A stretch of 64,000 bases of DNA from Nectonema munidae (lineage: Eukaryota > Nematomorpha > Nectonematoida > Nectonematidae): positions 62,001 through 126,000 of the forward strand of contig JAUIRK010000021.1 in the NCBI GenBank assembly GCA_030549495.1, read 5' to 3'. The position numbers and the translations under genes were made by a program. This document shows positions 34,770 through 47,010 of the stretch, piece by piece. The notes under the pieces are model-generated. The model made no database searches, was not told the DNA's origin, and was given only the letters and a program-made list of their open reading frames with translations. Numbering within the stretch: position 1 is the first letter of the stretch; the number at the start of each line of letters is the position of its first letter.

Positions 34770-36240
34770 CGTTTACAATATACAAACTAATTTCATTTTA
34801 TGAGTTTTGAAAAAATGTCCCATGTTTTGATATCTTCTAAAAACTCAAAGGTTTGAGGACAGGGGAGACAACAGCATAAAAGTATGAAGACATGAAACAC
34901 CGATCATAACTTTTATCTGCTATAACCCCATTTATACCTTCATTTATCTTTGCTTATCAATTGATACAAATAAAAGGGAGACTAATCCGCTTACTTTTTA
35001 TACGAAAATTTACTCACTCTTTGATTTTGATATGAGTAAATAGGAAGACATTTGTTTAAAAATTGTTTTTTGATGAGTTTTACTACAATTAAATTTATAT
35101 TAATCTCTTTAAGTGGTATTAAACTTGAAAGTTTAAAGTTATGTGTGGTATTATACCGATTTGTTATCATCAAGAAGTTAATGTTCTTTTGAAAAATTTA
35201 GAACTATAAAAGTTTTCATAGTATTAAATATAAAAAAGTTTATTTTGTCTTAAAGTTTTGAGGTTGAGGACACATCGCAATATCAGGATCAATTTTAAAT
35301 TGAATTGCACGTTCGTAAAACCCAATGCAAAAATTTTGCAAATATTAATTTAAAACATGATAAACTGAGAAATACTCAAAATATAGAATTAAATATTTTA
35401 TTTTTTTGTGAAAACAGAAAAGAACTAAACTCGTTTTTTTTAAAGAAACTGACAAAAATTCACGTATTTATTAATTAGCCGCAAAATTTTTTATAAAATT
35501 ATCTGCAATTAATATTTTGTTAAAAAAATAGGATACTTTTTCGATTTTCATATCTTATTCCTCACTAAAAATATAATAAAAAAGAACATATAAATAGTTC
35601 AACAACATTCTTCAAAACGAATAGATTTTGATTAAAGGAAGATATAAATTTCGCATTTTTAAATCCATTATTTTCCAGAAAATGTCATGGAAAATTTTTT
35701 GCAAAAACAAGTTATGTCTAATTGATGTTTATACATCAATACTTTTAAAAATGTACATTTCCTGATATTTGGGTTTTTCTTATTTCAAGGTTAATAACAA
35801 CTTCGCTTTCATTTTTTCTACCGAAAATATCACCATCAAACTCATCCTAAATTTTAATATGAAAGAAGTCATCATCAATTATTTTAATGCCAAAGGTCAT
35901 TTGCATTCAAAAAAAGTATTGCTAAATATACCGATTTTGTAAAACATTTGCAAAAATACTCCGTTCTAAGGTACTAAATAATTGCATTCAAAGAAACTAA
36001 CTACGTGTTTGAGGCAAAAGTTGTTCTAGACGTAATTTGAGCCCCTTTTAAGTAATTTCCGTCTCTTACGAGTAATTTTATTACGAATCATTTCTATATG
36101 AAGTATCAGGTAGTGAAGTGTTTCATCGCTTTCAATTGAAAAATGCTAAACACGCATTTCTTATTAAAAATCACATTTTATTTGGAAAGAAACAAATCAA
36201 AATAATGAATTGAAAAAATGAAGAGTAAAAGGGAAACATT
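34770..36240. other. No supported gene
   Basis: AT-rich sequence, short frames only. It lies downstream of the acidic exon on the minus strand (its 3' side), so part may be its 3' untranslated region. Confidence 0.35.
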
Positions 36241-36244
36241 AAAT

Positions 36245-36447
36245 TTATGCAACACTGTTGTCAATTTCAATCTCACTGCCATCCTTCAAATCAGGTGCGT
36301 TATCATCATTGGCATCATTTTCTTCTACCTGTTCTTCTTCTTCTTCTTCTCCATCTTCACCATTTGAATCTTCTTCATCACCACCATCTGAACCAGGAAG
36401 ATCAGTACCAGATTTAGAGGTGGATTTTTCATCCTTTTCAACTTTCT
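36245..36447 (-). CDS. Terminal exon encoding a strongly acidic protein tail
   Basis: Acceptor TTTTGAATGAACAG precedes 36447; the exon reads KVEKDEKSTSKSGTDLPGSD, GGDEEDSNGEDGEEEEEEQV and continues to DGSEIEIDNSVA and a stop at 36245. Entry phase is 1. The Asp/Glu content is extreme and the GAAGAA codons vary (GAA/GAT mixture), as in real acidic tails of nuclear, chaperone or ER proteins. No family can be named from a tail alone. The upstream exons were not identified. Confidence 0.5.
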
Positions 36448-37030
36448 CTGTTCATTCAAAAACAAAAGTAAGTTTAGTGTTGAGAAATAACTTTAAAAGC
36501 TCACAAGAAATGAACCACGTTGTGAAACACTGATATAGATTAGAGTATTTATTTAACAAATTACAACGACACCCCATTACTGTTACACAATAAACAATCC
36601 ATGAATGAAAAACGAACTGTTACACGTAATGTAATTTTGAATAATAGAAGCTCATTAAATATGCGAAGGACGTAAAGTTCGTTCGTCATAACTGAAAATT
36701 CGTTATATCGGTGTTGGTTATAGCGAGGCTCTAATGTACTCGGTTGATTTTGTAAAATATATAAAAGAAATAACTAATCGCTTCTCAGCGTTTTCCTCCT
36801 TTTACAGACTTTTATTTATCCTTTTCATCTGACTAATAGGCTTTTTTTCTACTGATTAAATTAAGTCTAGCAACTAAAGAAAATGAAATAGTTAGAATTG
36901 AAGCAAAGGAAGTAAAACCATCTGTAATAAAAACTACAGAAGAATACTTGAAGCATTTGATAGTAAAATAAAAAAAATGTATTCTTTTAAAACAAAAGCC
37001 TTGGGTATAGAAAATCCAAACAAAAAGTTT

Positions 37031-37165
37031 AATTGAAGTCGCATTCAAAAAATTGTTTAAAAATTGGATGCTTCAAATTTCGTGATTTTTCCTAAAATCG
37101 TAGCTGCATCTTTTGATACCATTCTCATGGTAGTTGAATAATCCTTTCATATCAAAAACTGTCAA
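37031..37165. repeat. Dispersed non-coding repeat, copy 2
   Basis: Direct repeat of part of 34577-34765, with TTTAATTGAAGTCGCATTC and TAGCTGCATCTTTTGATACC. It is shorter by an internal deletion. Confidence 0.7.
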
Positions 37166-37339
37166 TCAAAATCAAAATTAAATTTTTCAGCTAAATTTTG
37201 ACATTATCTGTAGTTAACCTTATAGCTTAGGTTCTATATTACTCTCTTGAAATTTATAATTATATAGAGTTTTGAACGCGTAACATTTTATATATTTTTT
37301 TTTCAAAAATAATGGCTACCTTTTAGAAAATGTCAATCA

Positions 37340-37830
37340 AAATTTTGATTGATGAGAAATATATCTAATAAAATATACTTTCAAATTTCACATAAAATAT
37401 ATATTTTTATTTGGATAAAATGTTTCTTTTTGAGGTGAACTGTCATATATAAATAAATTTTTGACAGATTTGATTTTTCATAAAAAAATGAATATCACAA
37501 TAGAATTCAGCATACTTAAAAATGGGTATATATGTGTACAAAACTTTATATAATTATTTAGATAAAAAGTTTCTTTTTGAGATGAGCTGTCATATATAAA
37601 TCAATTTTTTGACAGGTTAGATTAATTTTCATTAAAAATGATTATTCACTGAATTCAGCATACTTAAAAATGGGTATATATGCGTAAAAATGTTTATATA
37701 ATTATTTAAATAAAAATTCTCTTTTTGAGATGAGCTGTCAATATAAATAAATTTTTGGATAGGTTTGATTGCTTTTGATATAAAAAAAATGGTCACCACT
37801 GAATTTAGCATAGTTGAAATATAGATATAA
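37340..37830. repeat. Tandem array, three units of about 147 bp
   Basis: The landmark CTTTTTGAG occurs at 37427, 37573 and 37721. Each unit carries CTGTCA, an A/T spacer of about 17 and TGACAG or its degenerate form, plus ATTCAGCATACTTAAAAATG. The units are diverged. The paired CTGTCA/TGACAG words could form a small stem. Non-coding. Confidence 0.75.
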
Positions 37831-37834
37831 CATT

Positions 37835-39055
37835 AAAAATATTTCTAAAAACTTATTAATATGTGAGAAAAGGAAGGGGCACTTTACACCCTAAGCACAC
37901 GATGGCACAAATTTAGCCCAGCACTAATAGGGTTCTTTAGGCATTGATTTTTCAAAATTTATCCTTGCATTTCTTTTTCAATGAGTGCGATTTTATTCTA
38001 TGGAACACTGGTGTCCCATTCTGCATGAAAGGATTAAAGCCAATTTTAACCAGTTATAAAAAAAATTCCTAAAATAAATGGTTTACAGCTATTTTCCAAC
38101 TCTACTCAACACATTCAAAAATTTTGTTTACATTTTCATATCGCTGTCAAGGCAAGACAAGTTCCCTTTTTCCTAATAGATTTTGTTTTTATGCAAACAA
38201 ATTCTTTAAAATAGAGCGTCTATCAAGAATAAATATATTCTCTAGAGAAAAACAAATACACCAATTTGTAGTATAAATAATGTTCAATTTTTAAAGCGTA
38301 TCTACACAACTTCTATAAGTGTGAAAATTGCCATTAGTGTCAGAAAATTGTTTGCGATAAAAAAATATTCTACTCAAAATCAAAATTTAAAAATAATATT
38401 TCTTTCAAATTTGAATATTATAGTTTTTTCAATTTCCATGAAAAACATATCTAAACACAAGGTTGTAGAAAGGGAACTTTTTTTTTGGCTTGTTCAGTAA
38501 AAGCACAATTTAAGTCGTTTATTTCTAAAGATTTTCGAACGTAGAAACAAGAATTTAGACGACTTTGCTTACGCTGCCACATGAGTATTCAATAAATTAT
38601 ATCCATATGGTGCAATGGTAATCGAGCAAAATGACAAGTCCACTGATGAAATTAGAAATAATGTTAAAAATAGCAGAAAAACCAGAAAAAGAAAAAGATT
38701 TACATAAATTGTTTACCGTTGTTGAGGCAGTTTCTTTAAATAAATCATTTGCAACTAAGTTTTTACCTCTCTAGAAATTGAGGTGAGGCAAATGCTTATC
38801 TTGCAATATATATTCATTAAGGAAAGAATCAAGCGGTACTTTCATGTAATAATAAGGTATATGTATAATATACATTTCCATCATAATGATAAGTTAGCAA
38901 ATTTGATCAACTTTATCATCACAGAAGATAAGCAGATCAAAGGCCAGTTTCGACCTTTTAGATTTATATCAGTTGCAAGCAGGTTTTGCTATCGTTTACG
39001 AATGTGACAACGTTAATCAAATTTGGGAAGTGCTGTTAATTAATTTTTTACTTTT
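37835..39055. other. No supported gene
   Basis: AT-rich sequence. A plus-strand frame at 38783-39007 has no recognised motif. No repeat ends. Confidence 0.35.
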
Positions 39056-39059
39056 AATT

Positions 39060-39352
39060 TTCTTTTTTTCTATTTACCGCAAAGTTTTTTTTGAAATTTT
39101 TCAATTTTTGCCTAAATCCAAAATTTTCATGATAAGTACGCCTTTATGATAACACGCATACACTGACAACTTCTCTCTATATTTTTAAAAGGTATAAAAC
39201 TTGAGTTTGCCTCGAATAGCAATTATGATATCCTAATTCGCTTCCGCTAAAAATTAATTCTCACATCTGCATCCACTAGGATGTCAAATTTGATATCCGC
39301 ATCCGCATCTGAAGATGCAAAAAATTTCACATGCGATACATCTCTAATATAT
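39060..39352 (+). mobile_element. hAT MITE fragment, sister of 53886-54390
   Basis: Shares with the 54-kb copy the words TTTTCTATTTACCGCAAAG, CCTTTATGATAACA, ACTTGAGTTTGCCTCGAATA and the right-hand subterminal CATCCGC repeats. The right end read inward is TAGAGATGTATCGCATGTG, as in the 7.37-kb hAT. The left end is not visible. Confidence 0.65.
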
Positions 39353-39359
39353 ATCTTAC

Positions 39360-40360
39360 CTATCGCATGGCAGAACCATATTTAGGTTTCCTCGTCTATA
39401 AAATTGGCTCATTTCAAATAGCGACCTCAATAGGAGACTCAAAAAGGTTGAAACTTCTCTTGGATCGGCTTTCCTTGCGTGATAACATTAATTAAATTTG
39501 CCTATTTAAAATCCTACAAATTATTTTTCTCTCGGTTTATCATTTCCTTCCCTTTTGGAATGATTTATGGCCGATGTAAACAAAATGTGCTGCGTGACGA
39601 ACATAAAGTCATTTCTTTAAATCTTGCAATTCACTGCAAAAGAAAAGGATGATGATTTAAACTACATTTTTCCAGAGAGATTGAAGAATATATTCTTAGG
39701 AAAAAGTCAAAAATAAAGTCTATTTTGTTTTAAAAAAATAGAAGGCACTTTTTTTTTAAATAATTCAATTTGTCTTTTTCTTTGCACGTATATTTGTTTT
39801 TTTAAAAAAGAAATTGTTAAAAGCGCTCTATAAAATTTTAATTTTCGCATAAATATGAAAAGAATATAAAGGGATGTGGAGAGCAAGTTGTATTCAGAAA
39901 AATAACACCGACTCCACACTTATGTATGTTGTATATTTTAAAAAACTGTTTTACTTTTCCCGCCCTAGATAGTTCATGTGATTTACTCTGTGTATCACCA
40001 AATATAAGTTGGTGGATGAAGAAGAACTTGTAAGGTTTTTTCCTTCCTATAGTATATTCTGATGTGTGTAAAATCATTTAATGATATAAAATCACAATAG
40101 TTCAAAGATTTGTAAAATTTTCAGCAATCAAATCATCCATTACCTACTTTGAGTAATATTATGATATTATTTTAACTCCGTAAAGTTTGACAGCAAAATT
40201 ATTGTTTTTTTACAAATCTGATCGTTTTTTTAATGTTCTGTCAGATTTACGAGGCATCTATGTTTATGATAATTTTGTACAATCTGTGTATCAATCATCA
40301 CAAATTGAAGTCATGGTTAAATTTGGGTAAATTCCTTGCTTTTGTACTACAAGGTCTTTG
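39360..40360. other. No supported gene
   Basis: AT-rich, short frames only. Confidence 0.4.
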
Positions 40361-40369
40361 ATTCAAATG

Positions 40370-40450
40370 CATGCAGTACAAAACCTTCTTTCCTCATATT
40401 CCGATACAAGAGGTTGGTAAGTGCCTCTCGAAGAAAACGCCCACGAAACA
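40370..40450 (+). repeat. Decayed SINE family 1 fragment
   Basis: CTTCTTTCCTCATATTCCGA and GTGCCTCTCGAAGAAAACGC follow the family body (TACTTTCCTCATAGTTCGATAC ... GTGCCTTCTCGATGAAAACG) with many differences. Confidence 0.45.
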
Positions 40451-40961
40451 TTTGTGTTGACCAATAGAAATGGATATAACTTCATGGTGTGAGTCAGATT
40501 CGATATTAACAACGTGAGTATAAGAATTTTGACATTTCAAAAAGCTTTGATCCCAATGATAATATAGTTATGAGAGACTCTCGTAAAAGTGGGGCCTTTT
40601 GGTGGTGTTGAAAATGCGTGGGTAATGTGCAAAAGTATGTTTAATTCGTGAATGATCTGTTCAATGGAAAAAGGAAAAAATTACTTGGACATCCATGATC
40701 CCTAAAACTTCTTGTGAATCCTTCGCAACAGTAGAATGAAGTCGTCGTAGCTTGATCATTTCTGAAAAAAGGAAGTGGTATCAAAATTTCATCATGGGTA
40801 TACTTTTTTCACGATATCAAGGAACTTCCTTTACGGTGGATAGCAAATTCAAAAAAATAGGATTAAAATGTAAACTTGTAAAATAAGAACGAAAATAAAT
40901 TTGTGTAAAAAAATCAGAAAATCCAGTTCATTGCATTTAAGATTCTATCTTTACACATTCT

Positions 40962-41161
40962 TTAAACACTAGAAGACCGGTTTGGTAATTTGATGCATTC
41001 TGAATAAGTCTCTTTAGTTCGGAGTCTTATAGCATGCAATATTAACATTTTTATACAACCCTTGAATTCTTCTCTTTTAAAAACTGTTCTATCAATATTT
41101 ATTTCAAATATTGGAGAAAATGCTTTGCTATATTCACTTGGCATTAATAATGGTAATTGGC
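40962..41161 (-). CDS. Possible terminal exon of an unknown gene
   Basis: A plausible acceptor (GATGCTTGTTATAG) ends just before 41161. The open frame then reads QLPLLMPSEYSKAFSPIF, EINIDRTVFKREEFKGCI, KMLILHAIRLRTKETYSEC and ends IKLPNRSSSV at a stop. It could continue upstream without the splice. Composition is protein-like, but no motif is recognised and no partner exon is secure. Confidence 0.3.
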
Positions 41162-41460
41162 TATAACAAGCATCATAAGAAATTATTTCGATTTTTTGGT
41201 ATGTATTTACAAATAAAACAAAATTTCATCTAATGTTAATTTATTTTAGATAATATTTCTCACATCAACACTTTTTAGCATTATATAAAAACCGGTATAG
41301 CGAATTTTTAAGGAACTTTACTTCATACCTGAACTACATTTAAAAAGTAAATAAACTTATTTTTAAAAAATTGTTATCGTTGTATAAATATTGAGTTTAA
41401 GTTTTTTTTTATAAAAAAAAATCACAAAATTTATTTTCTTTTTGCAACAAAAACGCCGTT

Positions 41461-41690
41461 CACTAAAATAGATAAAAGGGATATAGGGGAATACCAAGCG
41501 ACAACAAAAAGATATGCTGCGACGTATGGCGACACAAATAAAATAGAAAAATATAAAGCGAAAGTCGCGACACTAAAATAGATGAAAGGGATATAGGGGA
41601 ATACTAAGCGACAATAAAAAGATATGCTGCGACGTATGGCGACACAATTAAATAGGGATATATAACGTGACACATAGACATAATTATGTA
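41461..41690. repeat. Tandem duplication of about 110 bp
   Basis: CACTAAAATAGAT begins at 41461 and again at 41571. Both units contain AAAGGGATATAGGGGAATAC and GATATGCTGCGACGTATGGC with few differences. The sequence is more GC-rich than its surroundings. No coding or RNA family recognised. Confidence 0.8.
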
Positions 41691-42426
41691 CGTATAACAA
41701 AAACTGTGGCGTCCAGAGCAAAATCTGCAGCGTACTGTTTGTTTTCTTTTATTATTCTTAATTTGTATGCACAAATAAATTTAATAATTTAAATTAAGAT
41801 TATCCTTAGATTAGATTAGATTAGATTGTCAATGCCATCTTTAACACTGCCATCAACTTAATCTTACACGCCCCTTTAACCACTCTTAATAGATGGTCGG
41901 TCACTGGCCGGCACAAACATTTTATAAACCTGCGCACTTATAGTTACTTGTTGAAAGTAAACCCTATCTTGTTTTAAATAAATCGTTTATTATTTTTGCA
42001 AACAAAAAGAAGAAATGTATCAAAATTTGTTTTATTCATGTGCAACTCAATTATACTTTCATTTCCAAGAGAAATTATCTTACTGTTGTCAGAGAATTTT
42101 TGGCAAAGACAAGAATAAATGATATTGTGTAAGCCTTCTGGCGCAAGTGATCTGCGAACCGGCAATCTTTGGCTTTGAGTTATATGAAAACTCATTCAAA
42201 AAGAAAGAAAACGTAGTTGTGAAAAGACATTTTGGGAAACAAACATACGTCTAAAAAATTGATCCCTTTCATTGAAATGCTCCTTTAACTCTGCTTATTA
42301 ACCAGATCGCCTATATGCATTGAGTCGGAACTGTTTTCATGATACCTTTCTCTGCCAAATTGTGACAGATCATCATTTGCGATGTGTGCCGATTAAAAAC
42401 AACAACAAAACAAGAAAAAAAGTGTA

Positions 42427-42821
42427 TTACGTGATAACTTTGCATTTTTGGTAAGTGACATTGCTACTGCAAACAGAAGTGACAGACTTAAATACAGACT
42501 TTGCACTAACTTTTGCCTTTACATCACCAACATCGATTTCCTCCATACGGTCCTCCGAGTCTTCTTTAACAACAGCCTTAGCTACACCACTTTTTGGGGA
42601 TGTATCTCCTTCTCCCTGATCTTCCTCAGGTACAACTTTGCCTTTATCTTCCTTATCTTCAAATTTTTGAACAACGGTCTCGTTGCAAACATTTGGTCTA
42701 AAATATTGAAGAAAAATAATGAAATAAAGTAAACGCAGCAGAAGTCCACTCTGCACAAATCGAACTTTATCAAAAATTACAAAATGGCGTAGTGATCTGG
42801 GTCTAATAGTTCCAATTTCCT
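42427..42821 (-). CDS. Terminal coding exon with a hydrophobic segment and a charged tail
   Basis: From an acceptor GTTCGTTTTAG before 42821 the frame stays open for 130 codons to a stop at 42427. The first part, EEIGTIRPRSLRHFVIFDKV, is followed by a hydrophobic run LLLRLLYFIIFLQYF that could be a membrane segment. Alternatively it is intronic sequence: another acceptor (ATATTTTAG) lies at 42698, although no phase-matched donor was found. The remainder is Lys/Glu/Asp-rich (KFEDKEDKGKVVPEEDQGEG; VKEDSEDRMEEIDVGDVKAK). I do not recognise the protein. Confidence 0.45.
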
Positions 42822-42824
42822 CTA

Positions 42825-43340
42825 AAACGAACAAATTTTGGATATCAAACACCTCGTGTATATTTTATCGAATTCAACATTAAAACCGAAATTTAAAATT
42901 CTTGTGGGAAAGTGAGTGTCGACAATATATTTACATTTATATCAAAACATATGTTTAAAGTAAATTTTGAATGGAACGAGAAAATTAGCATTAGAAGTAC
43001 AAAAACTATCCATCGAAAAAAGGTCACTTGTTTAGCATTTTAGTTAATTGTTTAGGAGGAGTATGCGTTATTCTAATGCATGGAAGCATGTTAACCCATT
43101 TACGACCAATGTTCCTATTTTGAAACATAAGTAATTTCATCTTCGTCTGCTTTTTTCAATGACTTTGAATATAAATCGTCTGAGTTTTTTTAGATATCGT
43201 CTGCTTTGCTTGGTCTTAAATGGGTTAAATTAAGATTATATTCAGTTGTATCTTTCTATTCATTTATTTTATTGTAAAAAGGAACACGATTTAGAATGTA
43301 GGATACTTGTAAGGACATTTAATTAAAAAGATTAATTTAA
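42825..43340. other. No supported gene
   Basis: AT-rich, short frames only. It leads into a SINE at 43345. Confidence 0.35.
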
Positions 43341-43344
43341 AGGG

Positions 43345-45164
43345 GCATGAGCAAGGTTGACTGACTGGGTTTCGATAACTCAAGGTCTTTGGTTCGATCC
43401 CGCATCAAGCCTGCTTTTCTCATAAGAAGAGAAGAAGAAGAAAAGAATTTATTCGCAACAAAAATCAACATGATAGCACACAAAGTACATTATAGTAAAA
43501 TAAAATATTGAAATTTGATATAAAAATCTCTTTTTATATTTGAGAGCAGGAGCTTCTAAAGGCCAGAAAGCCGCTGGAAAGAAAACAACCCAAACATTAC
43601 GTTAGTAAGTATATATATCATAGCATTGATATAAAAATTACAATTTCAAAATTTCCAGAAAGGATGATAAGACAAACAAATTACATAGATATATGTATTT
43701 ATATAAATTAAATTGAGTATATATATGTAAGTATTATGCACATAAATGACGGATATACATTTATAACGTATATTTAAGTTCGATGACAAGAAAAACATTT
43801 TTTTATATTACACTGAGTATTATAATGATTAATATAATGTTGTTTAATTGTTTTTTTGAAGAGACTGATGGGCATGTATATATAGCATGAATTAGGTAGG
43901 ATGGAGTTCCAACAATGTGGTAATTTATATTTAATAGACTGGGAATTTGCTTTGGTTTTATAAAATGGCATCACTGCTTTATTATTGTCACGTAAATTAT
44001 AATACATATTAAGATCATCGTTAAAACAAATGAAAGAGTTAAATATTTTAGGTAGATAATTGTTAAATAGTTTATAGGTAAAAAGTAGTAGGTTATAATA
44101 AAATAGGTCAGCAATTTTCAATATGTTTGATTTATAAAAAAGCTCATCAGTATGCGCGATATAATGTGTATTAAAAATTAGTCTTAAAACTTTTTTTTGT
44201 GACTTATATAGTAAAGAAAGATTTTGGTGTCCCCAAACTAGTATGCCATAATTTATATATGATAGAAAAAATGAATTATATAACAAAATTTTAGTGTCTG
44301 TAGGAAAGAAATTATTATAACATTTAAAAATACCTATGATTTTACTTAATTTAGTGTTAGTATATGAAATGTGTCGCTTCCATTTTAAATCATCATCTAT
44401 AACTATGCCTAATAAAGTGTAACTTTTAACTAGATCAAAAACAAAATTAGAAAAGTCAAGCTTTAGAGATTTTTTCCTATTAAAAAGCATAGCCTTGGAT
44501 TTTTCGTAATTAATCGTCATACAGTTAGCTTGACACCACTCAAAAAGTTTATCCGTTTGCTGTATAACGTATTCTAGAGTTTTATTGTGTGCAATGGGTA
44601 AGGTTATAGTTAAATCATCAGCGAATATGAAAAATTTTAAATGAACATTTGAATTATGTATATCATTTAGATATATAAGAAACATCAACGGGCCGAGTAT
44701 CGAACCCTGTGGAACCCCACACGTGACGGGCAAAACGTTAGAATGAAATTTATCAACAATTACTGTTTGGCGTCTATGGTAAAAGTAAGAAGATAAAAGA
44801 GATAGAGATTTAGTGCCGATACCATAAAGGGCAAGTTTTTTCAGTAAAATAGAGTGAGAAACATTATCACTTGAGAAATCAATGAAAAATGTAAGCACAC
44901 TTTGACCTGACTCAAAATTCTGAATAATTTCATTGATTAAACAAATAAGAAGTGACTGTGTGTTGTGGAGATTACGGAAGCCAAATTGAAATTTATATAG
45001 TATTTCATTACTTTCAAAAAAAGAAACTAGTTGAGAATACAATAACTTTTCAAATATTTTAGACAAAATTGGTACTATAGAGATAGGGCGACACATAGTT
45101 CGATACAAGCGACACAATTATGCCTTCTCGATGAAAACGTCCCACGGTACCTTTACCTTTATTC
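43345..45164 (+). repeat. SINE family 1, split by a LINE
   Basis: 43345-43424 holds the SINE head and B box (GAGCAAGGTTGACTGACTGG, then GGTTCGATCCCGCATCAAGC) up to TTTTCTCATA. The body resumes at 45094 with CATAGTTCGATACAAGCG and ends GGTACCTTTACCTTTA. The intervening 1.67 kb is a LINE. CATA is present at both junctions. Confidence 0.88.
43425..45093 (-). mobile_element. 5'-truncated LINE inserted in a SINE
   Basis: On the minus strand the element begins inside the reverse transcriptase and ends with AATAAATTC plus a TTC-rich tail at the left junction. The coding frame (43774-45093) is open for about 440 codons: RPISIVPILSKIFEKLLYSQ at the start, FFIDFSSDNVSHSILLKKL, CGVPQGSILGPLMFLIYLND, the catalytic FIFADDLTI, LGIVIDDDLKWKRHI, and a C-terminal block NLRDNNKAVMPFYKTKAN. 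The motifs and C-terminus fit the CR1/L2/Daphne group. It is a dead-on-arrival copy because the 5' part, with endonuclease and start, is missing. The lack of stops suggests a young insertion. Shared CATA at the junctions is the only possible target duplication. Confidence 0.9.
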
Positions 45165-45560
45165 ATTTATTTTTGTTTAAGAAAGTTTATTTTATTTACA
45201 AACAATTTATGAGTGCACTACTTTTATATATGCATCTTTAATTGTTCTATCATTTTGGTTACTTTTTTTCATTACATTATTTAAAAAAAATAGTTTTTAG
45301 CCCTTTCAGGCATAATCCTGTAACACGGGCATCCAAAATATAAAATGATGTTTGAAAAAATAAACAAATTATATGTATCATTTTTAGAGTCATGGTATAA
45401 AACCTTCACTTGGTTAGAGTATAGCATATCTAGCGATAGAAAGGGTAAATGTGATCATCGACTTCAATAATTGGTAAATGGTAATAAGGAAGGATAAATG
45501 CTTAATTACATCCAATGAGTGATCGATCTATCATATATCAATGATTTTAGTCGCTTGTTT
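45165..45560. other. No supported gene
   Basis: AT-rich spacer between the SINE and the hAT at 45.57 kb. Confidence 0.4.
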
Positions 45561-45567
45561 AGCTAAA

Positions 45568-47010
45568 GAGTGGTTTACAAACTTTTTAAAAAATTTCGGT
45601 CTAGCCGTCTCTCTATAATTTTTAATAGCTCGGGGTCTCATTTAAAAAATAAAGCAACATAAAATACTATGCCAAAAAATTAATACAATTGTTTATTCAA
45701 AAATTGTCTGAATAATCCAATCAATGTCAATGGGATGGATGCATCTACTTTGTCTAAAACAGTTTGTCTAAGTTTGCCTGTTTTGGCAAATGCAACCCCT
45801 ATATTACTCACTTCCAATATAAAGAAAAATTTCTTGGCTAAGATATGTTACACGATATTTCATGGCTTCCAGGACATCTTATTTTCATCAACAAATATGT
45901 TCCCCAAGTTTAAAGGAATAAATAGATTCTATGTTCACTAAAAATGATTGGAATATACGAAAATATCCGAATATTCTACAAGCATGTCTAGTTTGCTTTG
46001 CCAAAATTGGTGGATTTTTTTCCATAGTATCGCTTCGAAACTTTTCGTTTGGAAAACACTTTACGTTTGAGTACAACAATAGTTTTCGAAGTCATTTTCG
46101 TTGCATAAATCTGAAACAAATAAAAGTTTAAGGCATTTATTTCAATTAAATACGAAGTTTTAATGACTTCATTGAGAACATTTTTCAGCCCATTATGTAT
46201 GGTTTTCATCATTAAGGCTTGAACGATGAATAACGCACTGGGTATCAATTACATCTGAAGATTTTTGCAATCAGAGTCCAAAAACTCAAACAGCAAGAAA
46301 TCGCTAGAGCACGATCAGTACACACTTCAAGTATTCTGGACACGTGATGTAAAAAATTGTCCAACTTGTCAAATATTTATCTTAATGGTTCCACTGCTAA
46401 GAGTTTTGTAAAAAAAATGTCTACCAGGTGCTTGTCTATACATATTGTAAGTGAGATCAATCATTTCATCAAGCTGAACTGCAAAAAAGTTGAAAATCAA
46501 ATTCCGAATCAATAAAGCCACCACTGATATGTCATCAGACATTTCTCCTATTATCCTTGTAACAGCATCGTTTGACAGGAAGATATGTTTCAACATTACA
46601 ACTTCAGAACTTCTTAGCACATTCAATATTATATCTTTGCAGCAAGGTAATATCAACAGTTCTCCTATATTGTAGGATTTTTTGACAACAGATATCTTTT
46701 TAAATTTTCAAATCCTTCTAGATATTTTGCAAAAACCTTCCTATGTTATTAGACCTAGATTTTGCAATCGTTCAGCTTGATGTTTAAAATAGGCAATAGT
46801 TTTGTTTACCGAATTCTAGTGCTTCACTTCCAGTGCAAAAAATAAAAATAGCACTCAATTCAAAGACTAACTTATTTATTCGTTTAAATGCTACTTATTG
46901 CTAAAATAATGACCCAATATGGATGCAATATGTTGCGCAAAACGATCCACTCAGTAAGCCCTTTTCGGTCACAATAGAACTGCTTCAGATTTCCAGTTTG
47001 AAAAACACTG
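45568..47010 (-). mobile_element. hAT transposon remnant, ZBED5-like, both ends visible
   Basis: The 5' end on the minus strand is at 47010 (CAGTGTTTTTCAAACTGG) and the 3' end at about 45568 (inward GAGTGGTTTACAAACTTTTT), giving similar inverted termini. Flanks AGCTAAAG and GGCTAGAA agree at five of eight positions. Coding pieces in order: LPCCKDIILNVLRSSEVV, FLSNDAVTRIIGEMSDDI and FFAVQLDEMIDL (46656-46460), then IVQALMMKTIHNGLKNVLNE and IEINALNFYLFQIYATKM (46248-46080). These match the catalytic domain of ZBED5/FAM200-type hAT proteins. Several frame breaks; inactive. Confidence 0.8.

Noticed and set aside
41808-41825. TTAGATTAGATTAGATT as an interstitial telomere repeat
   Set aside because: Only about three 5-bp units (TTAGA) and not the arthropod TTAGG sequence.
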